This document shows, piece after piece, positions 1-11,371 of a stretch of DNA of 64,000 nucleotides. The notes beneath the pieces are model-generated. The model was given only the letters and a program-made list of their open reading frames with translations. It ran no database searches and was not told where the DNA came from. Made by a program: the position numbers and the translations under genes. The stretch lies in the NCBI GenBank assembly GCA_024704765.1, contig JAKMXF010000356.1, positions 1 to 64,000 of the forward strand. Reading direction: 5' to 3'. This stretch comes from Oopsacas minuta. Taxonomy: Eukaryota > Porifera > Hexactinellida > Lyssacinosida > Leucopsacidae. How positions within the stretch are numbered: the first letter of the stretch is position 1; each line of letters begins with the position of its first letter.

Positions 1-331
1 GTACCTTCGGTAAAAAGACCTCAGATAGTTTAGAAATTAATCACTTTCAAAATATATGTTTTCCAGAGAAATCAGCCAAAAAAGTGAAAAATTTTAGTTA
101 TCTGAGATTTTCCCAGGAAAATTAAGTTGTTTGAATTCAAGGTTGAAACTTCTCCGACCGAATAGATAGTCGATCAGCCAAATATATTCAGTCAACCGAA
201 TACCGAATACTGATACTCGGCAGCAGCCAATATTGGACTATTCAGTTGCAACATTGCCTGAAGTGCATTGCTAAAAGTATCTTTTGTGACAGTATAATCT
301 GAATTCATTAGTAGTAAACATAGTTTGTTAC

Positions 332-1613
332 CTGTATACAGAGTTGGCGCAAGAATTACAGTATATATACTTTTGGTTCCATCATTAAGTGTCGCTTCAC
401 AGCTGTATGAACCTGGATTAGCAGTGTTTATATACAAAGCACTAACTCCCTTGCTGGTACCCATTACATGAGGTAAGGTTGTTGCAATACCGTCTGCATT
501 AATGTACACCCAGTTAAATCTCAAGGTATCTTCTGTGCTCGCGAGGCAGTATATAGTTTGGCTTGTAGTTAGGATAGTGTTGTCACTTAAAGCTTGGAAA
601 AATGAGTTAATCACATCTTCTCCGAATGGGTCCACTAAATGATCATACATAACACTTTAACAATAATAGGAATTTTCAGCAAATTTTTTGATGCATTGAA
701 ATATTATATAATTCCTGGTTTAGTGCGTTCATATAAAACTGCGAATAGTATTTGTTTAGAATAGATTAAGGACCTTCTAGGTGCTACAGACTTGAATTTT
801 GATTACCTTGATAGATTCCAGATTTCAATAATGCTACTGTATACATCTTAGGTATCCCATTGTTTATCGTAGCCTCACACATATAGTAGCCCGGCTCATC
901 CAGCGGATATCTAACTCACTTTCACCGTGCGTATTAGGAGTGGGAATAATGATAATGTCACTATATCCACCTATGAAAGTAGAGCGCCAGGTTAAAGAGT
1001 ATGTTCCCTCCTCAATGCAGTATAGTGTAGTGTCTTTGGTTAAGATTGTAAAATCTCCCAAGCCTACTTCTGGATCAACACGTCCAAATCTGTCAACTAG
1101 AAATTGATATAATGATTAAAATATCAGGAATAATGCATCTAATAATATTAAATATTTTACCTTCAGAACTGCAAAATAAGCAGTGCTTAATGTCTTCACA
1201 TGAAATATCATACCAATAAGAGTCTGGAGTTATTTGTACACAGTCTTCATCTCCTGATCCCTCATTTGGCTGACCATAGCCCCAGTTTGTATAGCTAACT
1301 GAGCTGTCGTCAACCCACCCAAATGAATTCTCTGTAATTATGTCATTAAATCCTATCCAGCAATCTACGTAGCCAGTAGATACATCAGTGAGGCTGTACA
1401 ACACATCATTCTCTTCGCTGGAAGAAATAGAAGCTATTGTTTGAGGTGCTGTGCATAGAGCTTTAGAATTCTCCCAATTTATTCCGATCGCATTATTAAC
1501 ATAGTTTATACACTTTCCACTAGATGTAATTCCTTGGCATCCATTATCTGGAAGTCCAAAATTTGCACCTGGATATGAAAGAGTGTAATTAAGAGAATTT
1601 AGTTCTATGTTTC
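332..1613 (-). CDS. C-type lectin plus two Ig-like domains, frameshifted
   Basis: This looks like a cell-surface or secreted recognition protein. Three exons follow each other on the minus strand: 1613-1161 (C-type lectin domain), 1096-807 (Ig-like 1) and 634-332 (Ig-like 2), joined in phase 1. The lectin exon shows WIGFND, a QPN motif, EDCVQI, WYDISC and paired cysteines, as in Ca-binding lectin folds. Each Ig exon begins VD(R/P)FG and carries a Cys-Trp-Cys pattern (TLYC..LTW..YYMCEA; TIYC..FNW..SYSCEA). The Ig1 exon is 290 bp, not a multiple of three. Its start and end read in different frames, with the break near 900-912, while the Ig2 exon is 303 bp. So this is either a one-base sequencing or assembly error or a decaying gene. 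No signal-peptide exon was found upstream, and the 3' exon lies outside or was not found. Lectin and Ig assignment is good; gene completeness is poor. Confidence 0.6.
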
Positions 1614-4565
1614 CTGCAATATATTAGCGAAGCAAAGTATGATTTATACATTATACAGAACTTCCATGTATGAGTAACGCTTTGGTGTATAGTTAATATC
1701 CTGATGAACGAACTGTATTACACCGAACGTAACCTGTAATTCTATTCGTTGTTGATGTTCGTCAGGTGTATACATACGTATACTTATTTATCATATAATT
1801 AATCAATTTTTCACACCTTTTCGACAATAATTCAAATGTGTTCTAGATTTTGATTCAACGGTTAATCCGGGGAATATCTCCCCCTGGAAAAGGCGTTATT
1901 ATACAAAAAGGTTGAAAATCACTTCGTAGCAAACTTCCTGAGAAAACCACTATACAGGAAACATTATTTTTATTAGCTACAGAGCATTAAGTGCTCCTCA
2001 TTTTTTGTAATGTAGCTGTTTCATACTTATGCAAAACAAGTGACAAAGTTCAAGGATATTTCCGCCCGTCCCGCAGGGACCTAGCCAGCGAAGCGCGCTA
2101 GTTGTGTTTATAAACATATTTATGACTTGCATCCATTTGTATAAGGTAATTTTCGAATAATTACGTTACGTATAACCGTCCGTAGATTGATACAATATTC
2201 ATATATTATTGAGGTTAATATGCGAGCAAAGAGAGCTTAAGATTTACGGTTTGCAAACTGGGCCAATATTTCAGTGTATTGACATGATTTTCCAATACCA
2301 TTATGATTCCATATCATGCAATATATCCTGATGGAGGGATACGTCCCCCCCCCCCTGGATCTGCCAAGGGTCGCGTCTTGCCCGATTTCCATTATACAAT
2401 ATTATATCTAGTGAATACTCTACTGCGAAAAATTATCTACAAAATATATTACCTGAACATATTATCTGTGGAAGATGCAAAGTTAACAGCAAGATTGAGA
2501 AAATTAGCGATTTCATTCCACAGTTAGAATACTATCAGTACTATTCTAGTCTCAATGTATGTGAAATGAAGCGATCTATTCGATGGATTTGCTTACTTAT
2601 ATAGCTCATTCTAGCTCTGTGCACATATCAGGAGTCCAAAAGTTTTTAGGATCGAGAGTCATAAGCATCCCCAACTGAGTCAGAGTCACCAAATTCGAGG
2701 AAATATAGCGATTTAAGGGCCTCCGAGGACGTGGACTGAAATAGGAGTGCATATTTTTGTAAAATTATCTTGAAAAACATTACTGACTAGAAAGAATTTG
2801 ATGCTCCACAGGGCGGCAAAATGACTTTCATTTCTATTTTTGAAATACGTGTATTCATTAAGGGAATCAATTGTCCAAGTAAATACTCAAAGAGTCACAT
2901 CTGGCTAGTGATTCACACTTTGGGTACACGTATCAAGTTTTGTGTGTCAATCCCACTGTCTCATCAAGATTATACAATCGAATGTATATTGTATAAATGA
3001 CCTAACTCCTCCACTGCCCAGTTTTGCCCCCAATTATCAGCGCCTTGGTCCGCCCATGATGTTTGTTAATAATTCTGGATGAATAGAGGAATTTTCTTCG
3101 CCAGCTATTACTATTGCTATAGCGATTATTTCTATTGATTTATTGAAGAAACATATTTTCTGCTGAAAAATCCCTAGAAGGTAAAATTATGTGCTATTCG
3201 CAGGGACGGTGCCAGGATTTCAAACCGAGGACAAAATCTTATTATATAATTGGCAGTGGTGGTCTGAGGATCTGTCAGACCCGGGGCAAATGCCCCGTTT
3301 TTCCTCTCCTCCTGGCACTGCCACTGGCTATACCCCTAAAGTATACTATCAGATCCCAATTTTAAAGCTAGTAAAATATGTCAACACGGGTATGGAATAA
3401 AGGAGAGATCTAATAGGAATATCCGCATCCCGAGCTAGTGCAAATAAAACCTTCCACAACATAGTTTTGATATTTTAAACACTATAATTCGATATAATCA
3501 TACTTGTGTTTGCGTTATATGTATTTATCCTTACAAACCAATATATAGAGGAGCTTCAGGGGTGGATATTATTCAAGGTAATATGAAATATTAATTAGCC
3601 ACGTATATCTGTTCATAGAGATATCCAAGTGAGCAAAGTCTAATTACCTTAACTCTTAAGACCAAACTCGATATGATTAATTCACTAATCATATCAGTAG
3701 TAATTATATATGTTCTAGCTTTCCAACAGCCAATTTGATGTAGCAATATTCGTAATATTTCTTAATTTCATGTAGCTAAATAGGGATGTGCTGAAGTAGG
3801 ACATTTGTCTGTCTATGATTAATCTAGCAGTCCAATAGGTGGTGGCGTTAAAATTGGAAAATATGGGAGAATTTGTTAAATTTTTCATTCCATTTTAGTG
3901 ATTTTCACGCCATTCAACTTTAATTCATAATTGTCGATAATATTCGCTCGCCATAATATGAGTATTCGTAATAGTAGCATAACTTTACAAAACACAGAAT
4001 AAATACATAATTCAGAGATCAGTAAGGTTGATACATTGTGTGAAGTTGTAGATAGACAGCGTGGGATGAAGAAATCGATAATTTTCTAAATTGATATCTT
4101 AACTCATATGATGTTGATTTCCACAATTCATACTTAGTTGCTAAAAGGATTTCTGTATTAATTGCCTTAGTTTGAATTTATGTATATGTTGTGGAGGATG
4201 TTGTCAATTCGCCAACATCGGGATGTTCTTTGGACTTCAGCTGCGTCCAACTTACTGATATTTTGTTCGATATAATAATAGTTATGCTACAGTTCATTAT
4301 TGCATGAAAAGAAGGCCGGCATGTTTATGATAATTTCTCTTATATTCCTAAACAAATTTCCAGAGAAGTGTACCTGTGGCTTTACAAATTATAATTCATT
4401 AGAAAAGCATTCATATTGTTGAGTGTAAGAATTTCTCACAAACATTAAAAGTCTACATACAATGTGCAATTTACTGCAGATGTTGAATTCCTGTGTTTTA
4501 ACGTGAAGACAACTATTAAGATTGCTAAGTTCACATGTAATTATTCATAAAGTTTTTTGAGTCAG
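1614..4565. other. Gene-poor interval
   Basis: No supported gene was found here. It holds AT-rich sequence, a C homopolymer near 2345, and a small inverted-repeat element at about 3203-3330. Short open frames in this stretch lack family features and splice context. Confidence 0.5.
3203..3330. repeat. Small terminal-inverted-repeat element
   Basis: The ends are imperfect inverted copies (AGGGACGGTGCCAGGA at the left; the complement of TCCTGGCACTGCCACT at the right) about 125 bp apart. A second inner palindrome is GGGGCAAATGCCCC. There is no coding capacity. This resembles a non-autonomous transposon, but no second copy was found in this window. Confidence 0.4.
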
Positions 4566-4770
4566 AATTACCGACCGTGAAACACAAATTTATGAGAATC
4601 AATATGTTACCATCCAAAAAAGTGATAATGTTTATGCTCAAGAAGGTGTCTTAATTACAGTAATAGTATTCTTATTGCTCGTTATTGCTGCGATTTTAGC
4701 TGTTGCAATAATTGCAGTGTTCTGTATCAAGAGAAATCTCGCTAGGAATTCGGATAAAAGTCAAATCTGA
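4566..4770 (+). CDS. Possible last exon of a single-pass membrane protein
   Basis: After a plausible acceptor (gagtcag|A) the frame reads about 67 codons to TGA. It has a tyrosine-rich stretch (IYENQYVTIQ), then about 25 hydrophobic residues (VLITVIVFLLLVIAAILAVA and on), then a basic stop-transfer end (CIKRNLARNSDKSQI). That is the layout of a membrane-spanning exon with a very short tail. No upstream exons of the same gene could be joined. A degenerate relative of the segment encoding NQYVTIQKS appears at about 18523-18570, so this may instead be part of an old repeat. Function is not assigned. Confidence 0.35.
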
Positions 4771-5246
4771 TAATTACAAGACTAACTCCCTCTCTGACTG
4801 TTAATCTACTAATCCTATTTACTCTCCTATACTCATAAACTCTTTTAACTTTCTTTCTGTTTTCTTGTATTACTCAATATGCTATCAACAGTGTAACCTC
4901 GTAAATACGAACACCAACGAACAATCAAAATTTGTTCGCTTTTACTGTAATTCATATTAACCAGAGGAATATGAGCCAATTTTGAATAATCATTATAGGA
5001 ACCTGATTTGTGTAAATATTGTTATCATATCTGGATATTCGTATTAAGGAAGTTCTACTGTATTCACTAGTGAAAGTGTTGACGTATGATTATCCATATT
5101 ATTTACCTTTTACACGCAATAATTTGTACTATTTATGGCCCAAATATTGAATTACATTTTAAACACTTAATAGGCAAATATCTGAAATTCTATAATAACA
5201 AAATCCTACAAATTTGATGGACTTACTTATCATTGAATTAAGAACC

Positions 5247-5987
5247 ATGGGTAATGCTGTTACACAGGACAATTTACAGCCAGGAGATGTTATATACAGA
5301 GACAATAAAGTCTTTGAATTAGCTAATCATTACGGCGTTTATATAGGAGATGAAGGGGTAATACATTTCTCATCAGATGGTATCAAATTAATGAGCTATG
5401 ATGAGTTCGCTAGTGGATATGAAGTGTCTCTTAAAAGGTAAATACAGTGGAACTTCGTTAATAAGAATTTCCGGGTATGAAGTCAGGTAAACCTCAAAGC
5501 AGCAGTTCTGAAACACGACAACCTCTGAAGACCCGGTACAAGTGCTGTTCCCAAGAGTGCAGCATTTCGGAGGTTTACCTGTACTCTGGTTATTACAAAT
5601 TCAGGATAAAGAGAACAAATTTGACCCGCCCGTTGATCTTGGTATTAACGAGGTTCCAAATAAAACCTGTGTCTTGTTGACGTTTACTGTATTTACATAT
5701 TTAGATATGATGCCACACACCCCAGAGAACAAATAGTAGAAGTAGCAAGATACTATCTTAAACACCCAGAAAAATGGGACGACTACAGCCTAGTTTTTAA
5801 TAATTGTGAACATTTCGCTTCATTTTGTGCTACTGGTAAGAAGAAATCTGGTCAGGTTCAAAAAGCAGTTGTGGCAGGAGCAGTAGGTGTTGGTGTCGGA
5901 GTGGCACTCACAGTGGTGGCAGGTGGGCTCTTTATAGCAGCGAACGGAAAAGAAGACAACGATAAGAAAAAGGAAAATTATGTTTGA
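5247..5987 (+). CDS. LRAT/PLAAT-like (HRASLS) NlpC/P60-fold protein
   Basis: This is a predicted lipid-modifying thiol enzyme of the LRAT/phospholipase-acyltransferase family, which uses a Cys-His-His centre to move or remove acyl chains on membrane lipids. Two exons, 5247-5437 and 5705-5987, give 157 residues. Visible features are LQPGDVIYR, the first His in NHYGVYIG, the second His in VIHFSSD, and the nucleophile Cys in NNCEHFASF. A glycine/valine-rich hydrophobic segment (AGAVGVGVGVALTVVAGG) follows, and the tail is charged. This matches the usual family size and C-terminal anchor. The chosen ATG has a good context (aaccATGG) and gives MGNAVT, which fits an N-myristoylation signal (inference). 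The intron contains an inverted-repeat element. Substrate cannot be told from sequence. Confidence 0.8.
5450..5665. repeat. TIR element in the LRAT-like intron
   Basis: The left end ACAGTGGAACTTCGTTAATA is mirrored at the right by TATTAACGAGGTTCCA. The interior contains a second inverted pair (GGTAAACCTC... and GAGGTTTACC). Ends starting CAGTGGAAC.TCGTTA resemble pogo/Tigger-type non-autonomous elements. There is no transposase inside. Confidence 0.5.
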
Positions 5988-6171
5988 GAACTTTTCAGAG
6001 TATTTTGCAATTTTGCTTTTGTGTCAATATAATAATCACATTACATACAAATAGCTCAAATATAATACTAATCTTATAATGCCAGAAGGAATATAAACAA
6101 CAACAAAGCCTGTTAATAGATATATACATTCAAAATGAAGGACAATAAATACACCAGTTAGCAGGGGGCAG

Positions 6172-9100
6172 TTAATGAGGGGGGTTTAGGGTGTGAATCC
6201 AAGAAATGGGTACCCATTGAGGCTCATTCTTCAAACGAACTGAAATTTGGTAAATATGATCAGCTGTTTTTTCTGATACTAAATTAGTTATGACCTCATC
6301 AAAATACCCGCCAAATTCCTGGGATATTTCGAGACTAGCGGATATAATGGAGGTTATTTGTTTGTCTTTTGAACCTTGGTCCGAACGGACGCGTCTGAAA
6401 GCTCCCTTTTGTGTCTGTTTAAGCTGTTCACGTAGTATCGCAGGCTGGGGAGCTGCCAGGAATATAACATAGGGCATTAGATTGGTTTGATTTCGTATGA
6501 ATCGCATAGAATCAGGGGTTAAAGCTTGTATACAATACTTTCCACTCTCCACAACGACCTGCATGGAGGTAGCGGCTACACCGTACATATGAGACCCGGT
6601 CTCCCATGGGTCCAAGATTATTTTCTGACCAGCGGACTGTTCGAAGACCCTCCGGCTCGTGAAATGATACTCGATTCCTTTCTTCTCATGAGATTTCGCC
6701 GGGCGAGACGTATGATAAATTGGGAGACAAAATATATGCGGGTATTTATCCAACACGGACTGTATCACACGTTTATGTCCAACACCCGAGGCGCCAACCA
6801 CGATTATGGGACGGGGTTTAGAGTTCGCAGTAGGTGTCAAAAGTCCCACTTCTTCATAAGTCACAACGTCCTGTGTCAATTGTATATTACTGGAGTCAAT
6901 ATTCAAATCTGATTTCTTTTTTTTCTTCGACTTTGGCCATCTGATCTTTTTCTTAGACTTGCCGCCTGGTTCGGGGACCTCTCCAGGGAGGAGATCATTC
7001 GGGTCTTCCTTCTTTTTCGCAGGAATGAGGCCTGGGACTGCTTCGGGGGCATCGGCCAGCTGTTTGGCTTCCCACCATTCATCATCGTGACAGGACAATA
7101 ATCTTAAAATCTCTCCCTTATTAAAGGGTAACAAGACATCAATAAAGGAACAATCCGGTACTTGCTGAGCTGAAAAATCATAAAATGGACGGATAAATAT
7201 CTCCTTTTTGTCAGCCCCCAAACAAGGAACAATTAAGAACACAATCATTGGACCAGTCTGCGATAAAATGAAGTTCATCACATGTTCAGAAGATCGCCCC
7301 CTAACTGTCTTCCCATTCACCTCAAGGATCTCATCTCCCGGATGTAGCCGGCCACATTTCTCAGCATCTGAGTGTTTCAGTGTCCCTGTCACAATTATAG
7401 AGTCTCCGACCTTATTAACAGTACAACCCATCTGTTTATGGGACTTACGGACCAATACGATACGCGCATTGATACCCTTGCCCCCATAAACTGTCCTACT
7501 TATGGGTCGTTGGTACACAGAGGAGCTGCGAGAATTCTCCCGTGTGTGCAGGTCAATAAGTTGCAGGGCAGAGGCTACAGACCCTGATCTAGCCGCACTG
7601 TCGATTCGGAATTCTCTAGAATTTGTTCCTTCTAACAAACCTGAACTTGAGACACTTCTGGAAATATTCGGGGATAATTTGCCAGGAGAGTGAAGAGGAG
7701 TTAGCCCGCTATGTGGATATAAAGGAGACGGGAAAGGTGTGAAGAAATCAATAGTAGCAATTCTATCGTGTGACACAAGAGTATGAGTTAGATTGAGAGA
7801 TGAGAGGAGATATATTAGCTCGGTTCGATCAGGGTCTGAACCAAATTTGTTCCTCAAGTCTTTGATACAGTCCCCGAGGAGGTGAGCACTGTTGGTGATT
7901 TTCGGGAAAGGGTCTTCTGATCGTTTTAGGGATTCTCTTGCTCTGTTCATTCTTTTACATATCTTATAAGCGGGAATGATATCTGGGTCAGATAGGAAGC
8001 TGTCCAACACCTGTAGCTCCCTCTGTTCCAATTCGGGACCGTATTTGTCTCGTAACTGTCTCATTGTCTCTAGGACCTTAAAAGAATAAAATGATAACAA
8101 GACCTAATCTGATAGGTCAAACTTTAACTACTAAAAGGTGTGAAATTATTAACTTCACAACATTCCATAGCTGAGGTACATATCTACACACCAAAATGTA
8201 TCCATGTACCAATTTTCATGTCAATTGGACCAAGAGATTCCTCAGGACAGCGCGGACGGATATCGCCCCTCCTATAGAGCATATCCCAATAGGACCTCAC
8301 TCATACTATTACATACACTCCGCCAGAATCAATAGAAAGCTAGTATGCTCAACCAAAATGGCTAAAATGAAATTTTATGATATGTGTGAAAATATCAAGG
8401 TTGCAAACAGAATAGTTCAATGTTCGGTTAGGTTGCTATTCATGAATACTGATATTCAATCTGATCGGTTTCAACCTTGGAAAAGTTTCTAATGTCAGGT
8501 GTACAACTAGAGGTAACTACGAGTATACATGCGAAATTTGGTGTCTCAATCTCTAAAGGTGTGAACAGGATATTGTCGCTAATTTATTATATAGTGACTA
8601 TACTACACACAGTAATACTTACCATCTGCATAGAGTTAACATGTTGCTTCCTTGGTACTTCATGAATTGTACTAAGCATTGAATCCTCTTGCAACTGAGA
8701 AACATCAGATATCCCCGAGTACAGCTGATGAGCCGCTAGCTCGTCACGAGGCTGATATCTGATTGGTTGAGGGCCGGTTGCAGCTGGGATGATCGGACAA
8801 TGAGGCCAGGAATGTCTCCCCTGTGATGAATCGTCAGTATGTGGAGCAAGGTGTCGACAACTCAAGTAGCGGATAGGTGGCGCGTAGGAAGAGTGATTCA
8901 TGTATGGGGGCTGTGAGATACGTATCGACCCTAGAGGTAGATCTGTGTATGTACGGTGTAGTTCAGGTGCTACGGGCCTTGTCACACGACTAATATTAAG
9001 AGTCACACTTCTATATCGAGCAGCCTCTGTTAATAACTCCTTCAGCTGATTGCGGGACAGCTGATCACATGCTCTGCCATTTATAGAGGACACTTTATCA

Positions 9101-10382
9101 CCTACTTGTATGTCCTCGTTTATAGCAGGTGCTCCGTCTACCTGTGTGACGAATATGATTAATTAACACCTTTCAAATACAGGCCCACATGACCTCGGTC
9201 CCAAATCTTCACCAATGGCTCCATAGACTACATGGCAGGTATTTGTTAACCGTTGTAATAGGGTCAACAAAAACAAACAAATAAACAAATAAACAAATAC
9301 CTTCTCCACAATAGCACCTTCCCCTAGTATTAATCCAAAGGTGTATTGAGTTGGTCTTAAGCTTAGTTTGATAGGGAACTCTATCCTACTCGAGGAGGGC
9401 AGATTAGAGGACCGTTGTCTTTGAGCTGAAAGGTGTTTCTGCTGGTACATGTACTCTACTGTTGGTTGAGGTGCTGTGGAGTTCCTTGGACGGAATGAGG
9501 GGTCAATGAGTTGGATAGGGGGACCCTCAGATGAGTTGTCAGGAGTACGACTTAAGCCTATTGGAATGTATTAATCAACCAATAGAATATCAGCCTCAAA
9601 ACTAGATAAACCCTCAAATCTGATAGGCCGGACACATTAGTCACCTTTACTCATAGATATGTGAATATTTCAATTAGATATTTATACATTTTCCTAGATT
9701 TATCACATTCCACAAGCATGCCAAATTTCTAGTTTGTAACTATGGTATTCTTACCAGAATCTCCACTTTCCGGAATTGATACTTGTTCAATCTGATCGTA
9801 GTCATTAGGAGGTAGAAAATGTTCCTCTCGTGAAAAGGAACCCATGTACCCCCTAGAGTCACTATTCGAGAATATGTCCTGTCTATCATTTGGAGAGGGT
9901 GGCTCTATGTCTCTTGTGTCGATATTTATGGCATGACCACTTGACACGTGTGTTAGAGTTACTGGACTCACAAATACTCGGTTTTGGAGATGGTTAGGAT
10001 GATGAAAATTCTAAAAGGATATTTTTAACTTCCAAATTCTACAAGAAACCCAAGGAAGAGTTTGAAAATCGGGGAAATATTTGAAAACGATAAGCCCATA
10101 ATTACTATCTTTGATATCTAGAAAAGTTGATGACAATCCCTGACATAGCAAATAAAATCCCGGTAAGCGTTTGACCGACGATTAGTCACTCACAGTTTGA
10201 TAGATGTTGCTAGGTGGATTGGTATTCACTATATCTCCAATTTGGTATCTAGGGCTAGGGAAGGGTCTATTTTGGGGTATCTGTCCTTGAAGAGAATCAG
10301 GCCTCTGGAAATTATTGGCTTTATTAAGACTGAATCTTAGTTGTGTCTGGGCAGTAACATCTCTTCCATATATTGAATCCAT
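6172..10382 (-). CDS. PALS1/MPP5-type MAGUK with an extra N-terminal PDZ
   Basis: This is a membrane-associated guanylate-kinase-like scaffold of the PALS1/Stardust type, which links Crumbs-like receptors and PATJ at apical junctions. Five exons, 10382-10194, 10010-9755, 9557-9301, 9141-8623 and 8076-6172, sum to 1041 residues with phases consistent throughout. Domains in order: a Ser/Pro-rich N-terminus; a PDZ-like domain split over exons 3-4 (IKLSLRPTQYTFGLIL..VGDKVSSING..VTLNIS); two L27 helices sets at the start of exon 5 (LETMRQLRDKYG; LGDCIKDLRNKFG); a second PDZ (MGCTVNKVGDSIIV..GDEILEVNG); SH3 (FYDFSAQQVP..EWWEAK); a Lys-rich hook; and a guanylate-kinase domain (GASGVGHKRV, HTSRPAK) ending EPQWVPISW. 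The C-terminal match to PALS1 is strong. A PDZ before the L27 pair is not part of known vertebrate PALS1. The start could move if an upstream exon exists. Confidence 0.85.
8457..8575. repeat. Interspersed repeat, AGGTGTGAACAG family
   Basis: This intronic stretch (TTTCTAATGTCAGGTGTACA through CTAAAGGTGTGAACAG) recurs with small changes at about 35875-35980 and 57750-57848. All three lie in non-coding DNA. The type of element is unknown. Confidence 0.5.
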
Positions 10383-10488
10383 CCCATCAAACCTGTGTGA
10401 TAAATATACGCACAGTCAACTTCCGGTTATATCGAAAGACCAGCTAATATCCAAGTGTGAAATCGTATAAATATGGTTCAATAACATA

Positions 10489-10616
10489 CAGTCAACTCCT
10501 GTTGTATCTAAGCTTAAGGGACTGTGATAATTACTTTGATTTAATATAGTTCGAACTGGAAGTGTTGGGAACATATTTTCCAATTTCTAACTTCGATATA
10601 ATGGGAGTTGACTGGC
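10489..10616. repeat. Pogo-like non-autonomous TIR element
   Basis: The ends are inverted: CAGTCAACTCCTGTTGTAT at the left and ATATAATGGGAGTTGACTG at the right. There is no open frame. Related ends occur at 41079-41195 and, degraded, near 28060-28205. The rest of 10393-11456 (the gap between the MAGUK 5' end and the NHL gene 3' end) holds nothing I can assign. Confidence 0.55.
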
Positions 10617-11371
10617 TATTCATTAACATTCCTATCTCCTATATCGTTGCCAAGAATATGATAAACCTCACTTTCAAATCGTGTACAACAAACAAACCTA
10701 AAAACGTGTAAAATGAAGTTAGAAATCCAAAAATATAAATTCTAATGAATTATAAGTGACTTATAGGCTCTGAATAATTTCTCATAATTGTGTAAGTATT
10801 CACACGAATATTTATGTAACTATTACGAAGAAGATTGCTATGTGGTGAGATACAAAATTGGAATCAGAAATTGGACATATTGTAAGATGGCATTACTTCA
10901 TAATTAGGTACAGATTGGGCTTCGTATGGCTTAGAAATAGTATTAATAATACAAATAACAAATATACAAGTCAACAACATACATACAAGAATGTGTTAAA
11001 GAAAATAATAGAAATATAGAAACTGCATTCTGGGGCTATTGGAACAGGCACAGACGGAACTAGGGACATTTTGGGTTGGCATTTGTCCACTCAGATTGAC
11101 TCATCTCCACCCACTTTCGGCGTCCCTGGAGATGAAAACTGCTGAATTGTCCCTTTGTTTTATAGCCATTGCTAAGTCGCGCGGAGACCCGCTAATTGGT
11201 ACCCTCCTCCAGCTTTTTTGTTCAATTTCACCCACGTGTCACCCTATTACACCGTTTTGTAATACAAAAAGAATCGGGTTGTGCCACTTTGCATACCACC
11301 CTCTCCTTGTAGAGTTACGTAACCGTATGAACGATACGTAACCTCTCTTATTGTCCACCAGTTAACACTTA

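Noticed and set aside
2303-3400. Short plus-strand frames of 69-74 codons
   Set aside because: Low-complexity or inside an inverted-repeat element; no homology, no splice partners.
6526-6912. 128-codon open frame on the plus strand
   Set aside because: It is the exact antisense of the guanylate-kinase part of the PALS1-type exon and has no family features.
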